A program made the position numbers and the translations under genes. The notes under the pieces are model-generated. The model was given only the letters and a program-made list of their open reading frames with translations, searched no databases and was not told the DNA's origin. A stretch of DNA of 31,900 nucleotides. Origin: SOKG01 sp964449845 (GTDB lineage: Bacteria; Chloroflexota; Dehalococcoidia; SZUA-161). The stretch covers positions 1-31,900 of the forward strand of contig CAYVES010000009.1 of the NCBI GenBank assembly GCA_964449845.1, written 5' to 3'. This document shows, piece after piece, positions 1 to 8,388 of the stretch (position 1 is the stretch's first letter; each line of letters begins with the position of its first letter).

Positions 1-26
1 GAAGAAATCCAAATTTCGGAACAATC

Positions 27-335
27 TCAGAATAAGCCGGGGATGTTGAGTCCTCCGGTTATGGCACTAAGCTGGCTGGCGGCGAGCTCTTTAGCTTTCT
101 CCATTCCCTCATTGACAGCAGCCAGTACCAGGTCCTCAAGCATCTCAGCATCATCAGGATCGATTGCCTCAGGTGATATTTTGATGGAGCACAGCTTCTG
201 CTGCCCGCTGACAACGACGGTGACCGCGCCACCGCCGGAACTAACCTCCACAGTAGCCTTCTCCAACTCCTCCTGGGCCTTGGCCAGTTTCGCCTGCATC
301 TGCTTCGCCTGGCGCAAGATCGCTTTATTCATCAT
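27..335 (-). CDS. ybaB: YbaB/EbfC-family nucleoid-associated protein
   Basis: This 102-aa protein matches the usual length and layout of the YbaB/EbfC family, small dimeric DNA-binding proteins associated with the nucleoid. An N-terminal helical stretch rich in Lys, Gln and Ala (about residues 8-30) is followed by a short beta region with a GGGAVTVVVSG segment and a C-terminal helix. The first two codons are both ATG. The start overlaps the dnaX stop codon (ATGATGA), and a purine-rich ribosome-binding site (GAGGAG) lies inside the end of dnaX, so the two genes are translationally coupled. The dnaX-ybaB pair is widely conserved and is usually followed by recR, which would lie beyond the left edge of the window. 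The family assignment is firm. The physiological role, nucleoid structure or recombination support, is known only in outline. Confidence 0.95.
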   Translation of the reverse strand: MMNKAILRQAKQMQAKLAKAQEELEKATVEVSSGGGAVTVVVSGQQKLCSIKISPEAIDPDDAEMLEDLVLAAVNEGMEKAKELAASQLSAITGGLNIPGLF

Positions 336-1945
336 CTTCCCTGCTCCTCTTCGATGATCCTGGCACCCATCTTCAGAGCTGCATCCACCACAGGATTACG
401 TGCTTGCTGTTGTGTCTTGGCCCCCCTGTCCTTAGGAGTAAGGATGCAACGCACATGGTAAGGAACTCCGAACACCTCTTGTAGCTTCTTCTCCACGAGA
501 TGGCGATACTTGGGGTCCTCGATCTTACCCCGGTGAAAATCCGCGTAGAAGCCCAGGACCAGGGTATCGCCTTCGAGTGCCACTGCCTCGCAAGCCTTTC
601 TCAGGAGAGCATCCAGGTTCCCGCTGGAGCCCATCCCTCGGCACGCATTGACGAACGCATCCCAGTGTTGGCGAATCTGATCAATGCTCTGAGGAGACTG
701 CGGCACGGCAGCCTCAGCGCTCTCTGTTGCTGGCAGCTTTTCGGTCACCGGCATCTGAACCTCGGGAGCCGCTTGCTCTCGGGCTGTCCTCTCGGGACGA
801 GGCTGCTTTATGTCAACTGCTGGCGTGATGTCAACCTTCTCCTCGGGGGTAGCTTTCTGAGGTTCTCCCTCTGCAGCCAAGGCGCAATCAACCAGGGCAA
901 GCTCGAGGGAGAGCGTGGACTGTGGGTCTGCGCGGAAGTCAACCTGGGCGAAGAGTTTGATCACCTCTGACAGCTCCGCCATCGATACACTGGCCACTAG
1001 CCGCTTCATTTCGGGCACCACATCATCAGCGAAGTCGGTGGTCTTTTCCGCGCCAGCCTTGACCATAAGTAGTCCTCGCAGATATTCCACCAGTCCCTGG
1101 TTAAACTGACGAAGGTCAATTCCATCGACGGAAACGCTATTTATGGTTGCCAGCCCAGCAGCGACATCTTTATTCAAAATATGCTCTGCTAGCTGGTGAA
1201 TGCGTTGATCGCTGCTGAGGCCCAATTTCTCATTAACCTGCTCCAGACCGAAATCCGAACCATGGTGAAGAACAAGCTGCTCCAGCAGGTTCTCTGCGTC
1301 GCGGAGACTGCCGGTGGCTGCTTTGGCGATTAGCTTGAGCGCCTGTGGTTCTGTACGTATGCCCTCCTGGTCGCATATCTCCTGCAACTTGTTAACCATG
1401 TCTTCCTGGGAGAGGCGGCGAAAATCGAACCGCTGACACCTGGACAGGATAGTCAGCGGTATCTTGTGTACCTCGGTGGTTGCCAGGACGAAGATGGCAT
1501 GGGGTGGTGGCTCCTCCAGTGTCTTGAGCAATGCATTGAACGCAGGCTCAGTCAGCATGTGCACTTCATCTATGATGTAGACCTTGTATTTGGCTGAGAT
1601 GGGTGCGAAGTTTATCTTCTCACGGAGGTCACGGATCTCGTCGATACCTCGATTTGAGGCACCGTCGATCTCCACCAAGTCCAGGGCTCGACCTTCGTTG
1701 ATCGCCTGACACATGCTGCAGGAGTTGCACGGCTTCTCCACTTCGTCGCTGAGGCAATTGACTGCCTTGGCCAGGATTCTGCCGGTGCTGGTCTTGCCTG
1801 TGCCCCTGGGGCCACAGAAGAGGTAAGCGTGTGCCACTCGTCCGATCTTCAGAGCGTTGGCCAGTGTCTGGGTAACAGGCCCCTGTCCCACTACCTCAGC
1901 TAGAGTTTGCGGCCGCCACTTCCGATAGAAGACCTCTGGTGCCAT
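332..1945 (-). CDS. dnaX: DNA polymerase III subunit gamma/tau
   Basis: The clamp-loader ATPase of the replicative polymerase, 537 aa. The N-terminal AAA+ domain shows the Walker A motif GPRGTGKT (residues 45-52), a zinc module with Cys64, Cys73, Cys76 and Cys79, and the Walker B box DEVH (126-129). An SRC-type sensor motif (SRCQRFDF) follows near residue 168. Domain III runs to about residue 365, then comes a Pro/Glu/Ala-rich linker (about 370-425) and a C-terminal tau-like domain. The linker and extra domain give a tau-like length; I did not find an obvious frameshift site for a short gamma form. ATG start at 1945 with only a weak GAG ribosome site. A promoter and a leader with two hairpins lie upstream, and the gene overlaps ybaB by four bases. 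Confidence 0.97.
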   Translation of the reverse strand: MAPEVFYRKWRPQTLAEVVGQGPVTQTLANALKIGRVAHAYLFCGPRGTGKTSTGRILAKAVNCLSDEVEKPCNSCSMCQAINEGRALDLVEIDGASNRGIDEIRDLREKINFAPISAKYKVYIIDEVHMLTEPAFNALLKTLEEPPPHAIFVLATTEVHKIPLTILSRCQRFDFRRLSQEDMVNKLQEICDQEGIRTEPQALKLIAKAATGSLRDAENLLEQLVLHHGSDFGLEQVNEKLGLSSDQRIHQLAEHILNKDVAAGLATINSVSVDGIDLRQFNQGLVEYLRGLLMVKAGAEKTTDFADDVVPEMKRLVASVSMAELSEVIKLFAQVDFRADPQSTLSLELALVDCALAAEGEPQKATPEEKVDITPAVDIKQPRPERTAREQAAPEVQMPVTEKLPATESAEAAVPQSPQSIDQIRQHWDAFVNACRGMGSSGNLDALLRKACEAVALEGDTLVLGFYADFHRGKIEDPKYRHLVEKKLQEVFGVPYHVRCILTPKDRGAKTQQQARNPVVDAALKMGARIIEEEQGR

Positions 1946-2017
1946 TTATATCTCGACACAGCCAAAACTAGGTCAAACTAGCTGCTAATTCTGCCCGTTA
2001 TTATATCAAGCGCGTAG

Positions 2018-2066
2018 CGTTGCCACTCCCGTGGCAACGAATCCACCGTCGTGACAGGAGTCACGA
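2018..2066 (-). promoter_or_regulatory. Two tandem hairpins in the dnaX leader
   Basis: Two adjacent perfect inverted repeats lie between the predicted dnaX promoter and the dnaX start. One has 9-bp arms around a TCCC loop (2018-2039). The other has 7-bp arms around an AGGA loop (2049-2066). If transcription starts near 2069, the second hairpin would be at the very 5' end of the mRNA. Neither is followed by a run of U, so simple termination is unlikely. An effect on mRNA stability or expression is inference. Confidence 0.5.
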
Positions 2067-2075
2067 TGCTACCTT

Positions 2076-2104
2076 ATTATATCTTAAGGGGGCTGGTTGT
2101 TCAA
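2076..2104 (-). promoter_or_regulatory. Predicted sigma70-type promoter of dnaX-ybaB
   Basis: Read on the minus strand, TTGAAC (2104-2099) and a perfect TATAAT (2081-2076) are separated by 17 bases. The predicted transcription start is near 2069, which gives a leader of about 124 nt before the dnaX ATG. It is the best promoter match between ybeY and dnaX. Confidence 0.6.
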
Positions 2105-2134
2105 TCAGAAGAGAAGCGGAGGGATCACACGTAT

Positions 2135-2611
2135 TTATTCTTTTCCGATTGCATCCAGGACTCTGCTCTCCATAGCCCTCATGGCCTGTTCGGCCTGAGG
2201 TTCTTCATGGTCATATCCCAGGAGGTGTAGTACGCCGTGAGCGACCAGAAGCGCAAGCTCCCGCTCCAGGGGATGATGGTGTTCTTCGGCCTGTCTCTCG
2301 GCCTGGTGATAGGAAATGAAGATCTCCCCTAGATGAAGGGTCTTGTCTGGAGGCATGATAAAATGTTCGACCTCGTCGCCACCGGGTTGGGAAAGGGCGA
2401 AGGCGAGCACATCGGTTGTATTATCGACTCCCCGATAGTCTCTGTTGAGGTTGCGGACAGTGTCATCGCCAGCGATAACCAGGCCGATGTCCACCGGCCC
2501 ATCCATACCAGCGGCAACGAGCGTGGTTTCTACCACTCGCTTTATCCAATCCTCAGCGACAAGGCCGACGAAAGGCTCCTCAATCTGGATGCTTAGCCGG
2601 CAGTTTAACAT
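2135..2611 (-). CDS. ybeY: Endoribonuclease / rRNA maturation factor YbeY
   Basis: A 158-aa member of the UPF0054 metalloprotein family, which acts in 16S rRNA 3'-end maturation and ribosome quality control. The zinc-binding signature HGVLHLLGYDH is at residues 125-135, with three histidines spaced as in the family. The upstream conserved segment LNRDYRGVDNTTDVLAF is at about 55-71. Length is typical. ATG start at 2611. The gene lies downstream of nuoN, separated by a 161-base gap that holds a strong palindrome and a possible promoter of its own, so it may or may not be transcribed with the nuo operon. Confidence 0.95.
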   Translation of the reverse strand: MLNCRLSIQIEEPFVGLVAEDWIKRVVETTLVAAGMDGPVDIGLVIAGDDTVRNLNRDYRGVDNTTDVLAFALSQPGGDEVEHFIMPPDKTLHLGEIFISYHQAERQAEEHHHPLERELALLVAHGVLHLLGYDHEEPQAEQAMRAMESRVLDAIGKE

Positions 2612-2629
2612 ACCGTTTGTCCCCAGGAA

Positions 2630-2659
2630 ATCTTAGCGCGGATGATGCAGGGGGGTCAA
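2630..2659 (-). promoter_or_regulatory. Possible promoter of ybeY
   Basis: On the minus strand TTGACC (2659-2654) is followed after 18 bases by TAAGAT (2635-2630). This would leave a very short leader before the ybeY ATG at 2611. The -35 element is good (5 of 6) and the -10 element weak (4 of 6). Confidence 0.35.
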
Positions 2660-2734
2660 GTCTGAAGTTATAGAAAACCCTCATGGGCGGTTGACCACCA
2701 GCGGATGATGAAAATTGTCGGGACATCCGTCCAT

Positions 2735-2766
2735 GGGTAGGTTGCCCGACGTCGGGCAACCTACCC
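2735..2766. repeat. Perfect 32-bp palindrome after nuoN
   Basis: The half-site GGGTAGGTTGCCCGAC is followed directly by its exact reverse complement. The palindrome starts seven bases past the nuoN stop codon, so it closes the nuo operon and could end transcription or protect the 3' end of the mRNA. No T-run follows immediately in the nuo direction, so it is not a standard intrinsic terminator. A dispersed REP-like element is the other explanation. Confidence 0.7.
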
Positions 2767-2772
2767 AGCAAG

Positions 2773-4224
2773 CTAAGGCAACGGTGACGAGGGAAACGCC
2801 GCGACTGCGGTCTCCGCCAGGCGAAGCACGAGCCACGGATAAATGCCGAGGATGAGGACACCCAACGAAGTAACAGCCAGGGTGATGCGCAGGGGGATGG
2901 ATGAAGGGATAGCCTCCTCAGACGCAGGCTCGCCGACGTACATCAGCTTTACTACTCTCAGATAGTAGTAGGCTGAGACGACGGAGTTGAGTACGGCGAT
3001 AATCACCAGCCACAGTAGGTTCCCCTGAATCGCGGCGTTGAAGATGTAGAACTTGGCCATGAATCCCACCGTGGGCGGGATTCCTATTAGCGAGATGAGA
3101 CAGAACGCTAGGATAAGGGCGATTACCGGCGACCTTCGAGCCATGCCCGAATAGTCGGTGATTTCGTCGCTGCCGGTCTTGTTGGAAATGGCGATGATAG
3201 CAATAAAAGCACCCAGATTGGCCAGAGCGTAGCCGACCAGGAAAAAAAGCACTCCGCCCTTGCCCAGGGTGCCGATGGCGGCCAGTCCTACCATGATGTA
3301 GCCAGCATGGGCGATACTGGAGTATCCTAGCATTCGCTTTATATTACTCTGCGCGATAGCGACCACGTTGCCGAGGGTCATAGAGATGGCGGCGAGCACC
3401 GCGAAGATCATTGCCCAGTCTCCGCTAATCTCCTCGGCTCCGAAGGCGGTATAGAAAACCCTGAGAATAACGGCGAAACCAGCAGCCTTACTTGCCACGG
3501 AGAGATAAGCTGTTATCGGCGTTGGCGCTCCCTCGTAGACGTCGGGAACCCACATCTGGAAAGGTACGGATGCGATCTTGAATCCGAAGCCGGCAACCAG
3601 GAAGACTATGCCCAGAAGCAGCGCTGGACTATCCGTTAGCTGCCCCCCGGCGATCAGCCCGCCTACATTGGCTGCGATCTGGTCGAGGTGAGTGGTGCCG
3701 GTGAGCCCGAAGACAAAGGCCATGCCCAGGAGCAGGATGGCCGAGCTTATCGCACCCAGAATCATGTATTTGAGCCCCGCTTCGCTGGACTTGGGGTCCT
3801 TAAGGAAAGAAGCCAGGGCATACAGTGAAATGCTCGAAAGCTCCAGAGCTATATATATTGATATGAGCTCTCCAGTGGATGCCATCAGCATCATTCCCCC
3901 AGCCGAGAGAAGGATCAGGGCATAATATTCGCCCTGGAAACGGGCGAACTTGCTGGCATATTCCACTGAGGAGAGGATGACCAGGGCAGCGATGGCAAGT
4001 ATGAGGAACTTGAAGAAAAGGCTGAAATTATCCACCACCAGCATTCCACTAAACGAAGCCTGCTGCTCGCCCCATAAGGCAATGGTGAGAGCGAGGGGGA
4101 TTATCAAGCCAATCACGCTGATCCCAGCCAGCGCCTTCTTCTGCTCAATGAAAAGATCGAGCAAAATAACCACCAAGGCAATCCCGCAGAGGCTTAATTC
4201 AGGTGACAACAGCCAGAAGTTCAA
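2773..4224 (-). CDS. nuoN: NADH-quinone oxidoreductase subunit N
   Basis: The smallest of the three antiporter-like, proton-pumping membrane subunits of complex I, 483 aa and highly hydrophobic with about 14 predicted membrane helices. The conserved glutamate of the proton channel is in the ALELSSISLYAL segment (about residue 127). The lysine-containing segment FKIASVPFQMWVPDVYEGAP is the usual NuoN hallmark. Translation starts at a TTG (4224) behind a G-rich site. It is the last nuo gene of the operon. It is preceded by a NUDIX hydrolase gene that ends 16 bases upstream, an unusual separation of nuoM from nuoN. Confidence 0.96.
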   Translation of the reverse strand: MNFWLLSPELSLCGIALVVILLDLFIEQKKALAGISVIGLIIPLALTIALWGEQQASFSGMLVVDNFSLFFKFLILAIAALVILSSVEYASKFARFQGEYYALILLSAGGMMLMASTGELISIYIALELSSISLYALASFLKDPKSSEAGLKYMILGAISSAILLLGMAFVFGLTGTTHLDQIAANVGGLIAGGQLTDSPALLLGIVFLVAGFGFKIASVPFQMWVPDVYEGAPTPITAYLSVASKAAGFAVILRVFYTAFGAEEISGDWAMIFAVLAAISMTLGNVVAIAQSNIKRMLGYSSIAHAGYIMVGLAAIGTLGKGGVLFFLVGYALANLGAFIAIIAISNKTGSDEITDYSGMARRSPVIALILAFCLISLIGIPPTVGFMAKFYIFNAAIQGNLLWLVIIAVLNSVVSAYYYLRVVKLMYVGEPASEEAIPSSIPLRITLAVTSLGVLILGIYPWLVLRLAETAVAAFPSSPLP

Positions 4225-4240
4225 TTGTATCCCCCAGGAC

Positions 4241-4669
4241 CTAAACTATATTCGCTATCTGAAGCAGTCTCTGGGTGTCCTCATGCAACTCTTCCCAGAT
4301 GTTGAGAATATCCTTACGGGTAGCCCAAAGCGCTTCCCCCACATCGCTATCTGGTTTGAGATCACCTTCGATTCTCTCTGCCAGATAGCTGATATAAATA
4401 ACGTGCAGCTCTGTTTGGCCTTCTGCCTCTACGATTCGATCGAAGGGAGCCAGAGGGCTGGTTAATCTTATCTCCAGGTTAGTCTCCTCCTTAATCTCTC
4501 GCCTGATCCCATCTTCGATCCTCTCACCCAACTCCAGCTTGCCACCGGGGCAGATCCACCTCCCCTGCCAGAATCCTCCCCTCTCGGGTCGGTGCTTCAC
4601 CAGCAACACCTGGTCGCTTTCATCCTTTATCACCGCCCCTACTGCCACCATTATCTCCTTTACTGCCAC
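4241..4669 (-). CDS. NUDIX hydrolase inside the nuo operon
   Basis: A 142-aa protein with a Nudix box at residues 43-65 (GX5EX7REUXEEXXU), including Glu58, Glu61 and Glu62, the metal-coordinating acidic residues. The usual Gly near the end of the box is Asn64. NUDIX enzymes hydrolyse nucleoside diphosphates linked to another moiety. The substrate here cannot be read from sequence; a MutT-like dNTP, ADP-ribose or NADH role is possible. A GTG start at 4669 is chosen because GGAGG precedes it by five bases; an ATG six codons later also has a ribosome site. It sits between nuoM (12-base gap) and nuoN (16-base gap) in the same direction, so it is almost certainly co-transcribed with complex I genes. 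Confidence 0.9.
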   Translation of the reverse strand: MAVKEIMVAVGAVIKDESDQVLLVKHRPERGGFWQGRWICPGGKLELGERIEDGIRREIKEETNLEIRLTSPLAPFDRIVEAEGQTELHVIYISYLAERIEGDLKPDSDVGEALWATRKDILNIWEELHEDTQRLLQIANIV

Positions 4670-4681
4670 AAAACCTCCAAC

Positions 4682-6205
4682 TTAGCCAACGAAGCCGTTA
4701 AATACAGGCCCGATGACATCGAGAAGCAATTTGGGATATACCCCGAAGAGCATTATCAATGCCACGAAGGCGAATATATAAGCCTTCTCCATGTTGTCAG
4801 CATCACCTACGCCGTCGTATTGCTCTTTGGGCTCTCTGTAGAATACTCTCTCCAGCATCCACAAGATGTAGCCTGCACCGACCACTATTCCGAGCACTGC
4901 CAGGACTACGAAAACCCCGGAGAAAGCGGAGCTACCGAAGCTGCCGACGAATACCACGAACTCGGCGGCAAAGCCAATGGTAGTTGGCAGTCCCAGCGCT
5001 GCCAGGCCAGCGATGCTGAAAACCACAGCGATAACCGGCATCTGCCTGGCCAGACCACCGAGCACGGGGATATGGCGTTGGTGGGTCTTATCGTACACCA
5101 GCCCCACCATGGCGAACAATAGGCCGGTTATGAGACCGTGGCTGAACATCTGGAATGTGGCTCCGGTGAGGCTTAGTTCCTTCAGGGCGAAAACGCCCAG
5201 CAGCACGAAACCCATATGGCTTACGGAACTGTATGCGATCAGCCTCTTTAGATCGGTCTGCCTCACGGTCGCTGCTGCACCGTAGAGTACGCTCACCACC
5301 GCAAAAGCAGCAAGAACCACAGTATAGTCATCAGCTACTCCAGGAACCAGGCCATTGTCTATGCCTCCATCACCGAAGCCAGCTACCAGCCGGATCATTC
5401 CATAGCCACCCATCTTGAGCAGTACACCGGCCAGGATCACACTAACCGCCGTGGGGGCATCGGTGTGTGCATCGGGAAGCCAGGTATGCAGTGGCACCAC
5501 AGGTAGTTTGATCGCGAAAGCAATGAAAATGAGGAAGAATATCGATGCCAAAGGTATGACGGGTGTCAACCACTCAGCACCACCGCTGGCGATAGCCACC
5601 ATGCTGAAAGTGTGCTCGGGACCCGGGGTGGAAAAATAGAGGCAGAGTATCCCAGCCAGCATGAAGGCGCTGCCAAAGAGGGTATATACTACGAACTTTA
5701 TCGCTGAGTACTCTTTTCTTCCCAGAGGGGGTGGAGTTCCCCAGATGGAAATCAACATATACATCGGGATAAGCTCCACCTCCCAGAAGAGGAAGAAGAG
5801 CAAAAGATCCAGGGAACAGAAGACACCCAGGATGCCGGTTTCCAGAAGCAGAAGCCAGATGAAGTACTCCTTCACCCTAGTGTCGATCTTCCACGACACG
5901 AACACGGCGACGAGTCCGAGGAAGGTGGTGAGTATTACCATGGGCAGGCTCAGGCCGTCGACGCCAAGGTGATAGTGAGCGCCGATCGACTTAATCCACA
6001 GGAACGGGCCCTCCTCAAACTGAAGGCCGCCACTGCGGTCAAACATGACAAAGAGCGCCAGCGAGAGCGCGAAAGCAACGAAGGTGAACAGAGCTGCTGT
6101 GATCCTGACCTCTCTCGCGTCTTTTGCGAACAGGCCGATTACAATGGCTCCCGCTGCGGGGAGAAAGAGAATCAGCGAAAGGTAAGGAAAGGACTCCGTA
6201 CTCAA
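4682..6205 (-). CDS. nuoM: NADH-quinone oxidoreductase subunit M
   Basis: Antiporter-like membrane subunit of complex I, 507 aa with about 14 predicted membrane helices. The FWEVELIPMYMLI segment carries the conserved channel glutamate, and LPVVPLHTWLPDAHTDAPT followed by LLKMGGYG carries the conserved histidine and lysine region. Translation starts at TTG (6205) with AGGAG nine bases upstream, inside the nuoL-nuoM gap. No in-frame ATG fits as well. It follows nuoL by 24 bases and is followed by the NUDIX gene rather than by nuoN. Confidence 0.97.
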   Translation of the reverse strand: MSTESFPYLSLILFLPAAGAIVIGLFAKDAREVRITAALFTFVAFALSLALFVMFDRSGGLQFEEGPFLWIKSIGAHYHLGVDGLSLPMVILTTFLGLVAVFVSWKIDTRVKEYFIWLLLLETGILGVFCSLDLLLFFLFWEVELIPMYMLISIWGTPPPLGRKEYSAIKFVVYTLFGSAFMLAGILCLYFSTPGPEHTFSMVAIASGGAEWLTPVIPLASIFFLIFIAFAIKLPVVPLHTWLPDAHTDAPTAVSVILAGVLLKMGGYGMIRLVAGFGDGGIDNGLVPGVADDYTVVLAAFAVVSVLYGAAATVRQTDLKRLIAYSSVSHMGFVLLGVFALKELSLTGATFQMFSHGLITGLLFAMVGLVYDKTHQRHIPVLGGLARQMPVIAVVFSIAGLAALGLPTTIGFAAEFVVFVGSFGSSAFSGVFVVLAVLGIVVGAGYILWMLERVFYREPKEQYDGVGDADNMEKAYIFAFVALIMLFGVYPKLLLDVIGPVFNGFVG

Positions 6206-6229
6206 AACTGTTGGCTCCTATCGGTATTC

Positions 6230-8173
6230 TCAGCTATATACAGCAACGATGACACCCGTGATAATTAGCACTCCCAACACTATTGCCAGCCCATACGATT
6301 GAAGCTGCCCTGTCTGTATTCTGCGAACAACGCTGCTCGATAGCACTGGGACCTTGGCTGTACCATTCACTATGCCATCCACGACATAATTGTCGAATAG
6401 CTCTATGAGGCGGAAAAGACCGTCGTACAACACCCGAACCACGAAGATCCCCTCATAAAGCTCGTCGAAGTAGTATTTGCGGGAGAAGAGGTTATATAGT
6501 GGGGCAAATGCCTGCCCCACCCTCTCGGGCGATATCCACTTGGCGCTGTACATCGCGTATGCAAGAATAATTCCTGCTATGGCGACGGCTAGTGAGATCA
6601 AGACCAGAGGCTCAGCCAGGACTTCGAAAAAGCCGTGTAGCTGGTGGTGGCCTTCGGTCATGAACTCAAAGGCGCCGCCTCCCCAGAAGGCCCATCCCGA
6701 GCCAAGGGCAAACAGGGCCAACATAACCATGGGAAAGAGCATTACCAGAGGTGACTCATGAGGCGTGCCATGAGCATGACCACCATGCCCCTCTTCGCCT
6801 CCTCTATACTCTCCACCGAAGGTCATGAATATTACCCTGAACATGTAGAAGGCGGTCATAAACACAGTGATGATCGCCAGCACGAACAGAGGCCACGTGT
6901 GATCCAATGACTGGGCAACGATCTCGTCCTTACTCCAGAAACCAGCGAGCGGCCAGATGCCGGCAAGGGATAGCGAGCCGATGAGGAAGGTGGCAAACGT
7001 CCAGGGCATGTACTTGCGCAAGCCGCCCATCAGCCGTATGTCGAAAGTGCCAGTCGCGTGATTGACGCTGCCTGCGCCCAGGAAGAGAAGGCACTTGAAG
7101 AACGCGTGGTTGAAGAGGTGGAAGATACCCACTGCTACACCGAGCGCGATGCCGTGATGAGGATCCAAGTGTCCCTGGGCTATAGCTACACCTACGGTGC
7201 CCAATCCCAGCATCATGTATCCTAGCTGACTTATAGTGGAGTAGGCGAGCACTCTCTTAATGTCGTTCATCACCAGGCCCATGCTGGCAGCGAAGATGGC
7301 GGTAACCCCTCCGATAACGGCTACGAACATTATTGCGAACTCAGAGCTGGCAAACATAGGCAGGGTGCGAGCGACCAGATAGACTCCAGCGGCGACCATG
7401 GTAGCGGCATGGATCAGGGAGCTCACGGGGGTGGGGCCCTCCATAGCGTCGGGGAGCCAGGTATGCAGCGGGAACTGCGCAGATTTCCCCACAGCGCCGG
7501 AAAAGACTCCCAGCATGGCCAAAGCGAGCGTTGTGCTGCCAAGAGTCGCTGCCAAGTCCATGTGACTGAGTTCTGCTATGTTGAAGGTACCTGTATTGAA
7601 GTAAATAATGAGTATCCCGATCAGGAATCCGAAGTCGCCGAAGCGGGTGACGACGAAGGCCTTCTTGGCAGCGGCCGCTGCTGAGGGTCTGTGAAACCAG
7701 AAGCCAATGAGAAGGTAGGAACCGAGGCCAACGCCTTCCCAGAACACGTAGACCAGTAGGAGGTTCGATGCCAGTACAAGCCCCAGCATTGATGCTGTGA
7801 ACAGAGACATGAAAGCGAAGTAGCGGTGGTATCCGGGATCACCATGCATATATCCCTGGGAATAGATTTGCACCATGAGACTGATCCCCGACACGACAAT
7901 GAGCATTATCTTGGTGAGATCGTCTGCCAGGAAACCCAGGTTGATCGTGAAGTCCCCGACCACTGCCCACTTCACTGTGCTCTCGATATCGGTGTGGCCA
8001 GAGCCGGCCAATACCCAGATTGAGAGGCCAAGGGCGGCACTAAGGCAGGCGATAATAACGTAGCCACTAAGCTTGGGGCGGTCGTTGTAGAAGGGCCTCA
8101 GTACGAGAGAAATGAATACAAGCGAGAACAGTGGCAGCAGAAAAATGGCCCATAGAACAGATCCAGACGGCAT
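6230..8173 (-). CDS. nuoL: NADH-quinone oxidoreductase subunit L
   Basis: The largest antiporter-like subunit of complex I, 647 aa. It has the membrane segments of the family, the conserved HTWLPDAMEGPTPVS motif, and the long C-terminal portion that forms the lateral amphipathic helix and a terminal membrane anchor. A His-rich loop (EEGHGGHAHGTPHE, about residues 459-472) lies in a variable region. The ATG start at 8173 directly abuts the stop codon of the preceding 62-aa gene, whose end supplies the ribosome-binding site (GAGGAAGG). Confidence 0.97.
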   Translation of the reverse strand: MPSGSVLWAIFLLPLFSLVFISLVLRPFYNDRPKLSGYVIIACLSAALGLSIWVLAGSGHTDIESTVKWAVVGDFTINLGFLADDLTKIMLIVVSGISLMVQIYSQGYMHGDPGYHRYFAFMSLFTASMLGLVLASNLLLVYVFWEGVGLGSYLLIGFWFHRPSAAAAAKKAFVVTRFGDFGFLIGILIIYFNTGTFNIAELSHMDLAATLGSTTLALAMLGVFSGAVGKSAQFPLHTWLPDAMEGPTPVSSLIHAATMVAAGVYLVARTLPMFASSEFAIMFVAVIGGVTAIFAASMGLVMNDIKRVLAYSTISQLGYMMLGLGTVGVAIAQGHLDPHHGIALGVAVGIFHLFNHAFFKCLLFLGAGSVNHATGTFDIRLMGGLRKYMPWTFATFLIGSLSLAGIWPLAGFWSKDEIVAQSLDHTWPLFVLAIITVFMTAFYMFRVIFMTFGGEYRGGEEGHGGHAHGTPHESPLVMLFPMVMLALFALGSGWAFWGGGAFEFMTEGHHQLHGFFEVLAEPLVLISLAVAIAGIILAYAMYSAKWISPERVGQAFAPLYNLFSRKYYFDELYEGIFVVRVLYDGLFRLIELFDNYVVDGIVNGTAKVPVLSSSVVRRIQTGQLQSYGLAIVLGVLIITGVIVAVYS

Positions 8174-8362
8174 CTATACCTTCCTCAGGATTTCCTCGAT
8201 GAGATGTTTCTTGAGTTCGGGTACCAGAACCCGGTAGCTTGCTCTCTCTCCTGCGGCAGGGCTCTCAGGCAGGAGCCTGGTGGGAATCCCTTCAGCCTCA
8301 AAGAGTTCCTTCCACATCTCAGCTATCATCAAGTTAGGCGCAATCTTAATCTCGGTCCACAT
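8174..8362 (-). CDS. DUF2007-like small protein between nuoK and nuoL
   Basis: A 62-aa protein whose pattern resembles the DUF2007 (putative signal-transducing) family: a helix containing AEMWKELFEAEGIPTRLL, a short loop and a closing beta-alpha segment VLVPELKKHLIEEILRKV. No cysteines or membrane segments are present. Its stop codon is immediately followed by the nuoL ATG, so translation of the two is probably coupled. The ribosome site of its own ATG is weak. Family membership is from recalled pattern only. Its position suggests a role in assembly or regulation of complex I, which is inference. Confidence 0.75.
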   Translation of the reverse strand: MWTEIKIAPNLMIAEMWKELFEAEGIPTRLLPESPAAGERASYRVLVPELKKHLIEEILRKV

Positions 8363-8388
8363 CTATCAAGCACTCAAGTAGATTCTTG

